In this document: positions 54,252 to 62,617 of the stretch, one piece after another | Position numbering within the stretch: the stretch's first letter is position 1 | Layout of the letters: each line of letters opens with the position of its first letter | DNA from: Pseudoflavitalea sp. G-6-1-2 | Lineage (GTDB): Bacteria; Bacteroidota; Bacteroidia; Chitinophagales; Chitinophagaceae | Assembly (NCBI RefSeq): GCF_012927185.1 | Contig: NZ_JABBGB010000001.1 | Location: forward strand, 2,232,001 to 2,296,000 | Reading direction: 5' to 3' | Length of the DNA stretch: 64,000 nucleotides | Notes under the pieces: model-generated | What the model saw: only the letters and a program-made list of their open reading frames with translations | Told to the model about the DNA's origin: nothing | The model's database searches: none | Position numbers and translations under genes: made by a program

Positions 54252-55103
54252 TCAATGGCTGGGAAGCAGCAGGGTGAGGAGGGGACTGAGCATCATCAGT
54301 CCGTCGATAACGAAGTAGTAGAGATAATCGTTGAAATTCTTTTTGGCGTAGGGATAAATAATTGCTGAGATGGCTCCGGGTATCAGCAGCATGATGCATC
54401 CTATCTTGCCTGCACTGATCAGCAGGCTGAACCAGATGGTGCTTACGGCAAAGATGGCGAGTGAAACAGCAAAGATGCGGTCTACTCCTTTTTCACTGAA
54501 ATGTGTGATCATGCTTCGGATGCCCTGGGCCTTGTCGTAGAGCCTGTCGCGGTAATCGAACATGATGCAGAGGGCGTACACCAGAAAGAACCTGCTCACG
54601 CAGAAGAGGATGGAAGGCAGTTCCCATTGCCGGCCCGTGATGGCCAGCGGCAGAAAGGCAGTCACATACATCCACACAAAAGCGAGAAAGATGGTTTTGC
54701 CGATGGCGATCTTGCTCAGGTGCTGAAATGGAAAGAATTGCAGCTTGGGTGCCGAGTATAAAAAAGTAAGCACCACGGCTCCCATGAGCCAGAACCAGTG
54801 CTGAATAAAATGGAAGAAGTACCAGCCCGATCCGATCATGCCAATGATGAAGAGGGCCAGATGCAGGTTGCGGTTGCGGGTGGTCCAGCCGATCCGCATT
54901 GTTTCCTGCGGCATATCTGGCGTAAGGTACCAGTGGAAATTATAGCTGCACAGGGTAGCGAAGAATACAAAGAGGTAATAATCGGGATAATCGTATTGCA
55001 GGTGCAAAAGCTGATTGGTCTGATGAACCATCATCAGTGCACAACCCGAAATGAATAAACTGGTGAATAACAGAAAATTTAAGAGATACCTCAACATCTG
55101 CAT
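54252..55103 (-). CDS. UbiA-like prenyltransferase-family membrane protein
   Basis: 283 residues, about eight helices. MFDYRDRLYDKAQGIRSMIT matches the second Asp-rich motif of UbiA-type prenyltransferases (DxxxDxxxGxxS), but the position of the first motif (NDxxDxxxD) reads CSYNFHWYLTPD and has only one Asp. The fold is probably UbiA-like with altered catalysis. Its ATG overlaps the TAA of the lipoprotein gene (TAATG). The role in the cluster could be handling a lipid carrier. The assignment is moderate. Confidence 0.7.
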   Translation of the reverse strand: MQMLRYLLNFLLFTSLFISGCALMMVHQTNQLLHLQYDYPDYYLFVFFATLCSYNFHWYLTPDMPQETMRIGWTTRNRNLHLALFIIGMIGSGWYFFHFIQHWFWLMGAVVLTFLYSAPKLQFFPFQHLSKIAIGKTIFLAFVWMYVTAFLPLAITGRQWELPSILFCVSRFFLVYALCIMFDYRDRLYDKAQGIRSMITHFSEKGVDRIFAVSLAIFAVSTIWFSLLISAGKIGCIMLLIPGAISAIIYPYAKKNFNDYLYYFVIDGLMMLSPLLTLLLPSH

Positions 55104-55567
55104 TAATGACGCAAAATTATGGTACCAGCCGATACGGTGTCACTGGTATTTCCGGCTTCATCCCTGAGTGCGAATCTCAATGCCATGGTATCAGGCTGCG
55201 AAGGTGTTTCTACCATTGCGAGGTTAACGGCTACCAGCCTGATCTCGATCTGACCATCTGTACGGCGTACTTCAGGTACGGGAACGGCAAACCGGGTAGA
55301 ATCACGGCCTTCAATGATGCTGGTCTGCTGAAGATTAAGACGGGTTTTACCCATCCACAGGGTGCCTCCGATATCGCCTTCCTTATCGGCATAATCGAAT
55401 ATTACCACCACAGGGATAGTTTCCTTATCCGATACATCGCGGGGCGTTACACTTTTTACTTTGATGGAGGGTTTGGTTCTCAGCTTATCTTTGCCACAAC
55501 CCTGTGCAATCAAAATTGTTACAGGGATCAGGAGAAGACCTAAGTATGTAAGTGTGCGCATATTCAT
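55103..55567 (-). CDS. Small lipoprotein, first gene of the envelope cluster
   Basis: 154 residues from the ATG at 55567, chosen because the -7 element at 55582-55589 makes any longer version impossible. The signal ends in a lipobox (LIAQGC). The mature protein is one Ig-like beta domain (SIKVKSVTPRDV, TIPVVVIFDYADKEGD, IEIRLVAVNLAMVE, LRDEAGNTSDTVSAGTIIL). Acts at a membrane surface; no enzymatic motif. Divergent from the LuxE-like gene. Confidence 0.72.
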   Translation of the reverse strand: MNMRTLTYLGLLLIPVTILIAQGCGKDKLRTKPSIKVKSVTPRDVSDKETIPVVVIFDYADKEGDIGGTLWMGKTRLNLQQTSIIEGRDSTRFAVPVPEVRRTDGQIEIRLVAVNLAMVETPSQPDTMALRFALRDEAGNTSDTVSAGTIILRH

Positions 55568-55581
55568 AGCTCTGTTAGATA

Positions 55582-55589
55582 CAAATTTA
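55582..55589 (-). promoter_or_regulatory. -7 element (TAAATTTG) for the envelope cluster
   Basis: Exact TAnnTTTG on the minus strand, 14 bases before the lipoprotein ATG. It may drive all nine genes down to 45289, as no terminator is seen within the run. Confidence 0.65.
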
Positions 55590-55615
55590 ATGGCTTTACC
55601 CTTTATGCTCTGTAT

Positions 55616-56602
55616 ATGAATCCTAAATATGAAGATAAAGTTTTTTTGGCGGACCAGCAGGGATTCGAACCACTGGCCCTGGAATTGTTCCGGTTCCAAT
55701 ATGCAAACAATCCTGTATATCATCAATACGTAAATGCTGTTAATGTGGTTGGGGATGATGTACGGAGGGTGCAGGACATTCCTTTCCTCCCCATTCAATT
55801 TTTCAAAAGTCATGATGTAGTTACCACATCGTTCGAGCCGGAAGCGGTTTTTCAGAGCAGCGGTACCACTCAAACCATCAATAGCCGGCATTATGTGCGC
55901 CATCTCGGCATCTACCGGGAAAGTTTCATGCTGGCATTCGAGCAGTTTTACGGACCGGTAAAGAATCTATGTGTAATCGGACTGCTGCCGTCCTATCTCG
56001 AAAGAAGCAATTCTTCGCTGGTGGTAATGGCAGATGAACTGATCAGGCAAAGCGGCCATCCGGAAAGCGGTTTTTATTTATACGAACACGAAAAACTGGC
56101 TGCCGTATTGCAACAGCTGGAAGCCAGACAACAACCTACACTGCTGATCGGCGTAACATTCGGACTGCTCGATTTTGCAGAGAAATTCCCGATGCCGCTG
56201 AAGCATACCATTGTGATGGAAACAGGTGGCATGAAAGGACGCAGAGAAGAAATGACCAGAGAGCAGGTGCATGCTATTCTTAAAAATGCATTTGGCCTGA
56301 CCCATATTCATTCGGAGTATGGCATGACGGAACTGCTTTCTCAAGGATATTCCAAAGGAGAGGGCATTTTTGATACGCCCGCCTGGATGCGTGTAATGGT
56401 GCGGCAGGAAGATGATCCTTTCGATGTGAGACACAGCGGAACGGGTATCATCAATGTGATCGATCTGGCGAATATTTATTCCTGCGCATTCATTGCTACG
56501 GAAGATGTAGGCCGTGTGTTTGAGAACGGACAATTTGAAGTGCAGGGCCGCATGGATAACAGCGATATCCGCGGATGCAGCCTCATGGTGGCTGGATTGT
56601 AA
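55616..56602 (+). CDS. LuxE-like acyl-protein synthetase / acyl-adenylate ligase
   Basis: 328 residues. The adenylation motif AVFQSSGTTQTINSRHYV (SSGTT at about 81-85), LPSYLERSNSSLV, and ETGGMKGRREEMTREQV with the later HSEYGMTELLSQGYSK match the LuxE/acyl-protein-synthetase family, which activates fatty acids as acyl-AMP and passes them to a Cys or carrier. No luciferase or reductase genes adjoin it, so it probably supplies an acyl group for an envelope or O-antigen modification. Divergent from the envelope cluster. Confidence 0.87.
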   Translation: MNPKYEDKVFLADQQGFEPLALELFRFQYANNPVYHQYVNAVNVVGDDVRRVQDIPFLPIQFFKSHDVVTTSFEPEAVFQSSGTTQTINSRHYVRHLGIYRESFMLAFEQFYGPVKNLCVIGLLPSYLERSNSSLVVMADELIRQSGHPESGFYLYEHEKLAAVLQQLEARQQPTLLIGVTFGLLDFAEKFPMPLKHTIVMETGGMKGRREEMTREQVHAILKNAFGLTHIHSEYGMTELLSQGYSKGEGIFDTPAWMRVMVRQEDDPFDVRHSGTGIINVIDLANIYSCAFIATEDVGRVFENGQFEVQGRMDNSDIRGCSLMVAGL

Positions 56603-56620
56603 ATCGTTTTCATAAAATAG

Positions 56621-56655
56621 AAATGCCGCAGTTCTGTTGAGCTGCGGCATTTTTT
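56621..56655. terminator. Bidirectional terminator
   Basis: AATGCCGCAG / CTGCGGCATT ten-pair stem with a ten-base loop, followed by T on the plus strand, between the LuxE-like gene and the PLP-enzyme gene. Confidence 0.85.
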
Positions 56656-56669
56656 ATGAGTTGTGTCGG

Positions 56670-57785
56670 TTAAATCGTGATACTTCTGTCTCTCGCTGCA
56701 ATGCGCCACTTGCCGCTGATTGTTCCATCTTCGATAGTGATGGCGTTATCGTACAATGCCACAGTAGGGCATACGTGTTGCGGAATGCCATAGAACACAT
56801 CACCCACTTTGTATTGATGCCCAGGCCCTGCCTCTACAACCAGATGTTCTTCGCTTTGGCCCAATGGTTTCAGTTCAGGTGCATTCAGAAAGAAAACACG
56901 TTTGGCGAGTTCGTTCTCTGCAGCTACTGATTTATGTCCGAGATCGAGGCAGAGTTTGGTAGAGTCGGGGAGTGAAATTACGCGCGTGATCACCAGCGCA
57001 GCGGGAATGAATGGCTGCTCCGGACATTCATCGGAATATCCTTTGTCCCAGAACACAAATGTACCCGGACTGCATTCCACTTCTTTCCGCTGAACATGCA
57101 CGGGAAAACCAGGAGTGCCGCCGGCAACGATAATCGGTTTCGGAAATCCTTTTGCAACGATGGCTGCCGCGAGTTCTTCAACTGGTGCATATCCTTCATT
57201 CACCAGTTGGGTGCGTTGTGCAAGGTCTTTATGGTGAATATGGCCGTCATATGCATGCAGCCCGATAATGGAAATGCCGGGAAGTGCAGCAGCAGCTTCG
57301 TACAAAGCCAGCGCCTGCGCGGGTTGGATGCCGGTTCGGTTCTGCCCGATATTGAGATCGATGTACACAGGCAGCTGCCTGCCGGAGAGCAGGAAATGTC
57401 CGGACAGTTCTTTCGCTACTTCGATATTGTCGATGAGACAGCTGAAAATTGTATCAGGATATTTGCTGATCAGCGTAAAGAACCGCTCTTGTTTCGGACC
57501 CACCGGCTGATAGGCGAGCAACACATCCGGAGCTCCGGCCTGTGCCAGCAATTCTGCTTCGGCGATGGTAGCGCATTTGAATTTGCGGATGCCATGCTTC
57601 AGTTGCAGTAAGGCCGCTTCTTTCGATTTATGCGTTTTGGCGTGTGTGCGTAAGCGCTGGATATCGTCCGTCATGCCAATCAGCTGGCGGATATTTTCTT
57701 CCACGCGCTGCGGATACACCACCAGCGCCGGTGAATCTATTTCTTCGATATTGCTGATCTGGTACCAGTTGTTTCCCGTTGTCAT
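56670..57785 (-). CDS. D-threonine aldolase / D-serine dehydratase-type PLP enzyme
   Basis: 371 residues from the ATG at 57785. An alanine-racemase-type N-terminal barrel with the PLP lysine in RTHAKTHKS and a PLP phosphate site in GGTPGFP, then a C-terminal domain with metal-binding residues (LDLGHKSVAAE, PQHVCPTVALYD). This is the D-TA/DSD family, which cleaves D-threonine to glycine and acetaldehyde or deaminates D-serine. The GntP permease ends 23 bases upstream, so together they look like a D-amino-acid uptake and breakdown unit. Confidence 0.88.
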   Translation of the reverse strand: MTTGNNWYQISNIEEIDSPALVVYPQRVEENIRQLIGMTDDIQRLRTHAKTHKSKEAALLQLKHGIRKFKCATIAEAELLAQAGAPDVLLAYQPVGPKQERFFTLISKYPDTIFSCLIDNIEVAKELSGHFLLSGRQLPVYIDLNIGQNRTGIQPAQALALYEAAAALPGISIIGLHAYDGHIHHKDLAQRTQLVNEGYAPVEELAAAIVAKGFPKPIIVAGGTPGFPVHVQRKEVECSPGTFVFWDKGYSDECPEQPFIPAALVITRVISLPDSTKLCLDLGHKSVAAENELAKRVFFLNAPELKPLGQSEEHLVVEAGPGHQYKVGDVFYGIPQHVCPTVALYDNAITIEDGTISGKWRIAARDRSITI

Positions 57786-57808
57786 GTTCACAGTTTTTTC
57801 TGATGTAG

Positions 57809-59125
57809 TTACACTACGAGGTTAAGCAATAATACACCGATCAGTCCTACAACGGCCACCACAGTTTCCATGAGCGACCAGGACCGGAGCGTATCTTTTA
57901 TGCTGAGATTGAAATATTCTTTATAGAGCCAGAAGCCTGCATCGTTCACGTGTGAGAACATGAGGCTGCCCGCGCCGATGGAGAGTACCATCAGGTTGGG
58001 ATTTACATCGAGCAATCCGATAGTGGGTGCGATGATGCCCGCTGTTGTTAAACCCGCTACCGTAGCAGATCCTATGCATACGCGCAGAACGGCTGCGATG
58101 AGCCATCCGAGCACCAGCGGTGGTATGGTCCAGGTTTTGAGATTGGCAGCAATGATATCACTCACGCCGCTTTCTACCAGCACCTGTTTCAGTACGCCTG
58201 CACCTGCAACGATGAGCACAATCATGGCCACATCTTTCACGGCATCTCCATAAATGTCCATGATGGCTTTCATGCTTCTGCCGTTGGCCAGTCCTAATGT
58301 GTAGGTGGCAATGATGAGGCTGATCAGCATCACGATATTGGCATCACCCACAAAAGAGAGCAGCCCCGGCCAGACGCCCGTTTTCATAGCGGGTATCATC
58401 GGCAGTACCGAAGTGAGTGCCAGTAAAATCACAGGCAGGAGGGAGGATACAAAACTGTTGACGGCTCCGGGCATTTCATCATCCTTCAAAACCGGTGGTT
58501 GAAATGTCTGCAACGGAACGCTCTTGATATTTTTGAGGGTTCTTGCGAATACGGGTCCGGCTATGATGATGGTGGGAATGGCAATGATCATTCCATAGAG
58601 CAGGGTAAGTCCCATATTGGCATGGAATTGCCCAACCAATGCGCTCGGCGACGGATGTGGAGGAAGAAACCCATGCGTTACCGACAACGAGGCCAGCATC
58701 GGCAATCCTACGTACACGGCAGGCATTTTGTATTGATACACCACTGAAAAAATCAGGGGGATCATCAGTACAAAACCAACATTGTAGTAAAGCGGAATGC
58801 CTACGATGAAACCGGTTACCATCAGGGCCCACTGGATGTATTTTTCGCCGAAGGCGCGCATCAGCACATCGGTAATGCGTTTGGCTGCGCCGCTGGCTGC
58901 TACCAGTTTTCCCAGCATGGCGCCAAGCATGATGATCATGGTCAGCGATCCGAGTGTATCGCCGATTCCTTTCTGAACCGCTTTGGTGATTTTGTCGGGA
59001 GGGATGCCAAGAGAAAGGCCAGCTGCAATGCTTACAATCAGAAATCCGATAAATGGATTCACCTTGCCCCATGTAACCAGCAGAATGAGGGCAATCAGAG
59101 CTAATAACACAATCAATAATGTCAT
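57809..59125 (-). CDS. GntP family gluconate/D-serine-type permease
   Basis: 438 residues, about twelve helices. GntP signatures: IGDTLGSLTMIIMLGAMLGK, GIPLYYNVGFVLMIPLIF, THGFLPPHPSPSALV, CIGSATVAGLTTAGI. The family imports gluconate and related sugar acids, and DsdX imports D-serine. The neighbouring D-threonine/D-serine enzyme favours a D-amino-acid substrate, but this is inferred from context. Confidence 0.9.
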   Translation of the reverse strand: MTLLIVLLALIALILLVTWGKVNPFIGFLIVSIAAGLSLGIPPDKITKAVQKGIGDTLGSLTMIIMLGAMLGKLVAASGAAKRITDVLMRAFGEKYIQWALMVTGFIVGIPLYYNVGFVLMIPLIFSVVYQYKMPAVYVGLPMLASLSVTHGFLPPHPSPSALVGQFHANMGLTLLYGMIIAIPTIIIAGPVFARTLKNIKSVPLQTFQPPVLKDDEMPGAVNSFVSSLLPVILLALTSVLPMIPAMKTGVWPGLLSFVGDANIVMLISLIIATYTLGLANGRSMKAIMDIYGDAVKDVAMIVLIVAGAGVLKQVLVESGVSDIIAANLKTWTIPPLVLGWLIAAVLRVCIGSATVAGLTTAGIIAPTIGLLDVNPNLMVLSIGAGSLMFSHVNDAGFWLYKEYFNLSIKDTLRSWSLMETVVAVVGLIGVLLLNLVV

Positions 59126-59180
59126 GAGAGGAAAGGGGGAATAGTGTACAGTTAGTCTGCTAATATACTCAATAATCCAT

Positions 59181-59188
59181 TACATTTG
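59181..59188 (+). promoter_or_regulatory. -7 element (TACATTTG) that fixes the next start
   Basis: Exact TAnnTTTG ending 9 bases before the ATG at 59198, so the message begins about 4-5 bases before the start codon. It rules out the upstream TTG at 59186. Confidence 0.65.
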
Positions 59189-59197
59189 GATCAGCCT

Positions 59198-60217
59198 ATG
59201 GATTCACTCACGCACATCGTACTCGGAGCCTGCATCGGGGAAGCATTTGCTGAAAAGCAGGTAGGAAAAAAAGCTATGTTCTGGGGAGCGCTCATGCAAA
59301 GCCTTCCCGATATAGATTTTGTGGCAGGCTTCTGGCTCAATCCTGCAAACGATCTGCTGGCACACCGCGGATTCACCCATTCCTTTTTATTTATTCTGAT
59401 TGTTACGCCGTTGATGGCGCTGGTGGCGGAGCGCATACATCGCCCGCATGATATCTCACTGAAAAAATGGTTGCTGTTCTTTGGCGTGGAAATGCTGGTG
59501 CATGTGCTGCTCGATGGCATGAATGTGTACGGCACCGGATGGCTGGAGCCATTCAGTCATCACCGGTTTAGCTTCGATTATCTTTTCGTAGCCGATCCGT
59601 TGTTCACCATCTGGCCTGCCATTGCATTCTTGGCTTTGCTGCTGATGAGCACAAAGAACAGGGCGGCAAGATTGCGCTGGGTAAAATTCGGACTGATACT
59701 TTCAGGGCTCTATCTCGCCTTCGGCGTACTCAGCAAGACCATTACCGATAACCGGGTGAAAAAAATGGCTGCCCGCCAGGGAGTCGGTTACACCAGATAT
59801 TTTTCAACGCCCACACCACTGAATAACGTACTCTGGTATGTGATACTGGAAGACAGTACCGGGTATCATCTCGGATACCGCAGTTTATTCGACAGCGACA
59901 CCAGCATGGTGTTTACATATTTTCCCCGCAACAGGGAGTTGCTGAAGCCGATGGAAGAGGAAGAAGATACGCATCGGCTGATCAGGTTTTCGCAGGGGTA
60001 CTACACGGTGGACAAACACGACAGCACGCTTGTGTTCAATGATCTCCGGTTTGGACAGATGATCGGATGGAATAACCCGCAGGCCGGTTTCGTATTTCAC
60101 TATTACCTGCAAAACCCGGCGGATAATGCTTTGGTGATACAACGCGGGCGATTCAGCAACTGGAATAAGGAGGCTGTGCTCGGTCTGCTGAGACGAATGC
60201 GTGGCAATAAACCTTAA
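59198..60217 (+). CDS. Membrane metal-dependent hydrolase (YdjM/YfhO-like)
   Basis: 339 residues from the ATG at 59198. DSLTHIVLGACIGEAF, MQSLPDIDFVAGF and LAHRGFTHSFLF give the conserved His and Asp residues of this inner-membrane hydrolase family, followed by four to five helices. The C-terminal half (about 180-339) is soluble and beta-rich (GYHLGYRSLFDSD, FRFSQGYYTVDKHD-like), longer than the usual family size. Substrate unknown. Confidence 0.87.
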   Translation: MDSLTHIVLGACIGEAFAEKQVGKKAMFWGALMQSLPDIDFVAGFWLNPANDLLAHRGFTHSFLFILIVTPLMALVAERIHRPHDISLKKWLLFFGVEMLVHVLLDGMNVYGTGWLEPFSHHRFSFDYLFVADPLFTIWPAIAFLALLLMSTKNRAARLRWVKFGLILSGLYLAFGVLSKTITDNRVKKMAARQGVGYTRYFSTPTPLNNVLWYVILEDSTGYHLGYRSLFDSDTSMVFTYFPRNRELLKPMEEEEDTHRLIRFSQGYYTVDKHDSTLVFNDLRFGQMIGWNNPQAGFVFHYYLQNPADNALVIQRGRFSNWNKEAVLGLLRRMRGNKP

Positions 60218-60475
60218 TGGAATCAAAAAATCGGATTGCTACGCTCAATTACTTAGCGGTTATTATAGGTATTCACTTAGCCTTTCGTGGCTTTAATAAT
60301 CTTGTAGTTATTTTCTCTCAAAAAACGTAGCTAACTTTACTTATATCGTTTTTGTGGAGGTTCTCTGCTCCCTCTCTCTCATTGGTATCCCTGTTTGTTT
60401 GATGGTTGTTAAAAAAAGGAAGAATTGATCCGTTAAGCGTCTGTTTAGTAGCAGTACGGATAATACAGATCAGCT

Positions 60476-61462
60476 ATGGATGTGAAACTTACAAGCGGTA
60501 CTCAGGAAGCAATTGCTTTCACTACCGAAATACCAGCCTCTTACCACCACCTGCAGTTGCCGGGAGCACGCAGGTTATTAGGGAAAGCAGACTTCGGAAC
60601 AATACTGTTCTCAGAAATTGCTACACCCTGGTTTACAATCTGGCATCAGCACTATATTGTAGAAAAGCCCGGTACCCTTGAAGCCACCTTTACTGCGCGG
60701 GTACTGGATCTGCATGTGGTGATGCGCGGGCATGTGCGGTATCAGCTCGAAGAGATCGGCAATTTCAAAATGCAGGAAGGCCAGCTCAATATGGTCTGTG
60801 CGCCATTTCTGTCTGCCAGGGCTTTTATGGAAGACGTAAAGGAATACACCACCCTCACTGTACATTTCAACCGAACTTACCTCGATGTATATGCGCCTTA
60901 TTTCCCTGCGTTGCAGCAATTGCTCGAACACTACGATGCAGGCGAAGCGGCAGTGCTGAGCGGAGCCAATACCAGTCTCACGCCGGAGATGATCACCATC
61001 ATTCGCGATCTGCTTCACAACGATTATTCAGGAGAAGTGCGGGAGCTCTATCTCCGCAATAAAGTGTCTGAACTGCTGTTGCTTTCGTTCACTCGAATTG
61101 CGCCTTCTTCGGCCAATGCTTCGGAAATCCGCCTTCATCAGTATGATATCGATAAGATCAGGGAGGCGAGGGAATACCTGCTGCTGAATATGGAACATCC
61201 TTTAACGGTGATCGAGCTGAGCCATAAAGTAGGCATCAATGATTTTAAGCTGAAGAAAGGATTCAAGCAGTTGTATGGTGTAACCATTTTCGATTTTCTG
61301 CTCGAAGCCCGGATGGAAAAGGCAAGAACCCTGCTAACGGAGACAGATACTCCCATTCATGAGATCGCTTTTGCAACGGGTTACAAGAATGTGAGCAGTT
61401 TTACAGCTGCATTCAAAAAGCGGATGGGCTTTCCGCCAAGCGCCATGAAGCGCAGCAAATAA
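60476..61462 (+). CDS. AraC family transcriptional regulator
   Basis: 328 residues. The N-terminal two thirds are a sensor without clear motifs. The C-terminal 100 residues hold two HTH motifs (HPLTVIELSHKVGINDFKLK, TPIHEIAFATGYKNVSSFTA) and the family ending RMGFPPSAMKR. The group often regulates siderophore or TonB-receptor genes in Bacteroidota. The FecR-like fragment gene converges on it with no gap. Confidence 0.9.
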   Translation: MDVKLTSGTQEAIAFTTEIPASYHHLQLPGARRLLGKADFGTILFSEIATPWFTIWHQHYIVEKPGTLEATFTARVLDLHVVMRGHVRYQLEEIGNFKMQEGQLNMVCAPFLSARAFMEDVKEYTTLTVHFNRTYLDVYAPYFPALQQLLEHYDAGEAAVLSGANTSLTPEMITIIRDLLHNDYSGEVRELYLRNKVSELLLLSFTRIAPSSANASEIRLHQYDIDKIREAREYLLLNMEHPLTVIELSHKVGINDFKLKKGFKQLYGVTIFDFLLEARMEKARTLLTETDTPIHEIAFATGYKNVSSFTAAFKKRMGFPPSAMKRSK

Positions 61463-61708
61463 TCAATCCTCCTTTATTTTTCGTAATAACCGCATGTGCG
61501 CCTCAGCTACGGGATAGCCGGCGATCTGAGCAAGCGCTTCACTTGTCTGCAGGGGATCTTTCAGCGATTCGAACACATCGTAATGTGCGGCATTGCTGTT
61601 GATCCAATGATGCAGATCACTGAGCTCTTTTTCACTTAGTTCACCTTTGAGGTGTTTGATGATAAGATAAGCGGTATGGAATGCTCCATCCACCTGATGC
61701 TCTTTCAT
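61463..61708 (-). CDS. 81-residue protein resembling the N-terminal domain of FecR anti-sigma factors
   Basis: AYLIIKHLKGELSEKELSDL, WINSNAAHYDVFESLKDP and LRKIKED match the cytoplasmic sigma-binding N-terminus of Bacteroidota FecR proteins (usual length about 320-400 residues), but the membrane helix and periplasmic FecR domain are absent. It may be a natural soluble anti-sigma factor or the residue of a lost FecR gene. An ECF sigma gene lies 900 bases upstream on the same strand, with a terminator between. Confidence 0.65.
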   Translation of the reverse strand: MKEHQVDGAFHTAYLIIKHLKGELSEKELSDLHHWINSNAAHYDVFESLKDPLQTSEALAQIAGYPVAEAHMRLLRKIKED

Positions 61709-62617
61709 GGGGACAATTGTTTTTGATGTTCGTGCAAGTTCAACCCCTTTTTACAGGAAAGGCCAGCCAAATGTGATTAATATAAAAACAACTGAAACGT
61801 GCTGCTGTACTACTTCAGGCGAAAAAAAAAGATGCATAGTAAAAAGCCTAAGTGAAAACCCGTAAGCGTATGAAGATGTTTATAAAAAACACAGGAAACG
61901 AAAGTTTTTATCCCGAAAACATAACCGGTAATGTTGATTGGTTTGGATATTTATGTGGGAAAGAATAGTATGTAAAAGTCCGGCACACGGCAGTCTGCCA
62001 CAACCGGACGAACGGTTGACGGATAGCAACTCTTCAACTTTTTTAACTTATAGATCCGGGCGTATGGGATGCAATGAAAGCATGCCAAGCAGGTGTTTGA
62101 CAGTTATGTACAGGATGCAGAGGGTCTACATAACAGGAAGATGCCTGGCGCATGAGTGGGTAATCCAGTTTTTGCGGCATTTCCAGTACCCCGGATTTTT
62201 TTTGAAAGAATCAGCCCATTCTTCATTCAGCTATAACGTTCATGGTGCTGCGAAACATATGCAGCGTGCAGGTGGATCCTGTTTTGCAAAGCCATCGGGG
62301 ACCGGGAATTACCCCGGCCCCAGGCCTCGTTTTTGAACCTCAGATCAAGCAGTTCAAGTTGGTTATTGAAAGGGAGTAATGACTTTTTCCGGGTACTGCA
62401 TAAAAAAGAAAAAGAGAGTGTAGAAACACTCCCCGGTTGTGACCCAACCAAACAGTCACATGCGATAAAAATTAACCATTTTGAAAATGGAATATGTTTA
62501 TCATGGCTTTAATCATTTTGTTGCGGTGGCAGTATTTTGGTTTTTCAGTAATCAGTGGTTATTTATATTAAAACAGTAAAACTGTGCTGTGGTACCATTG
62601 GAAATGAAAAAATATTT
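61709..62617. other. Intergenic region, 909 bases
   Basis: No gene I can support. Frames on either strand (plus 61938-62336, minus 62227-62451) are low in hydrophobic pattern and match nothing known. Features seen: a CCGGG/CCCGG hairpin near 62301-62316, a CGGGTAC box at 62390, and the minus-strand terminator at 62401-62431. It could hold decayed coding sequence or a long untranslated region. Confidence 0.5.
62401..62431 (-). terminator. Terminator of the ECF sigma gene, TGTAGAAACA family
   Basis: On the minus strand, GGAGTGT-TTCT-ACACTCTC is followed by T-rich sequence (TTTTTCTTTTTT). It shares the TGTTTCTACA loop with the hairpins at 8252 and 8352. It lies 187 bases past the sigma stop. 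Confidence 0.75.

Noticed and set aside
55568-55903. Longer N-terminus for the lipoprotein gene, reaching 55903
   Set aside because: It would overlap the divergent LuxE-like gene and the -7 element at 55582; the lipobox fits only the start at 55567.
61938-62336. 132-codon open frame in the empty region
   Set aside because: No ribosome-binding site, no domain pattern, and the amino-acid mix looks random.
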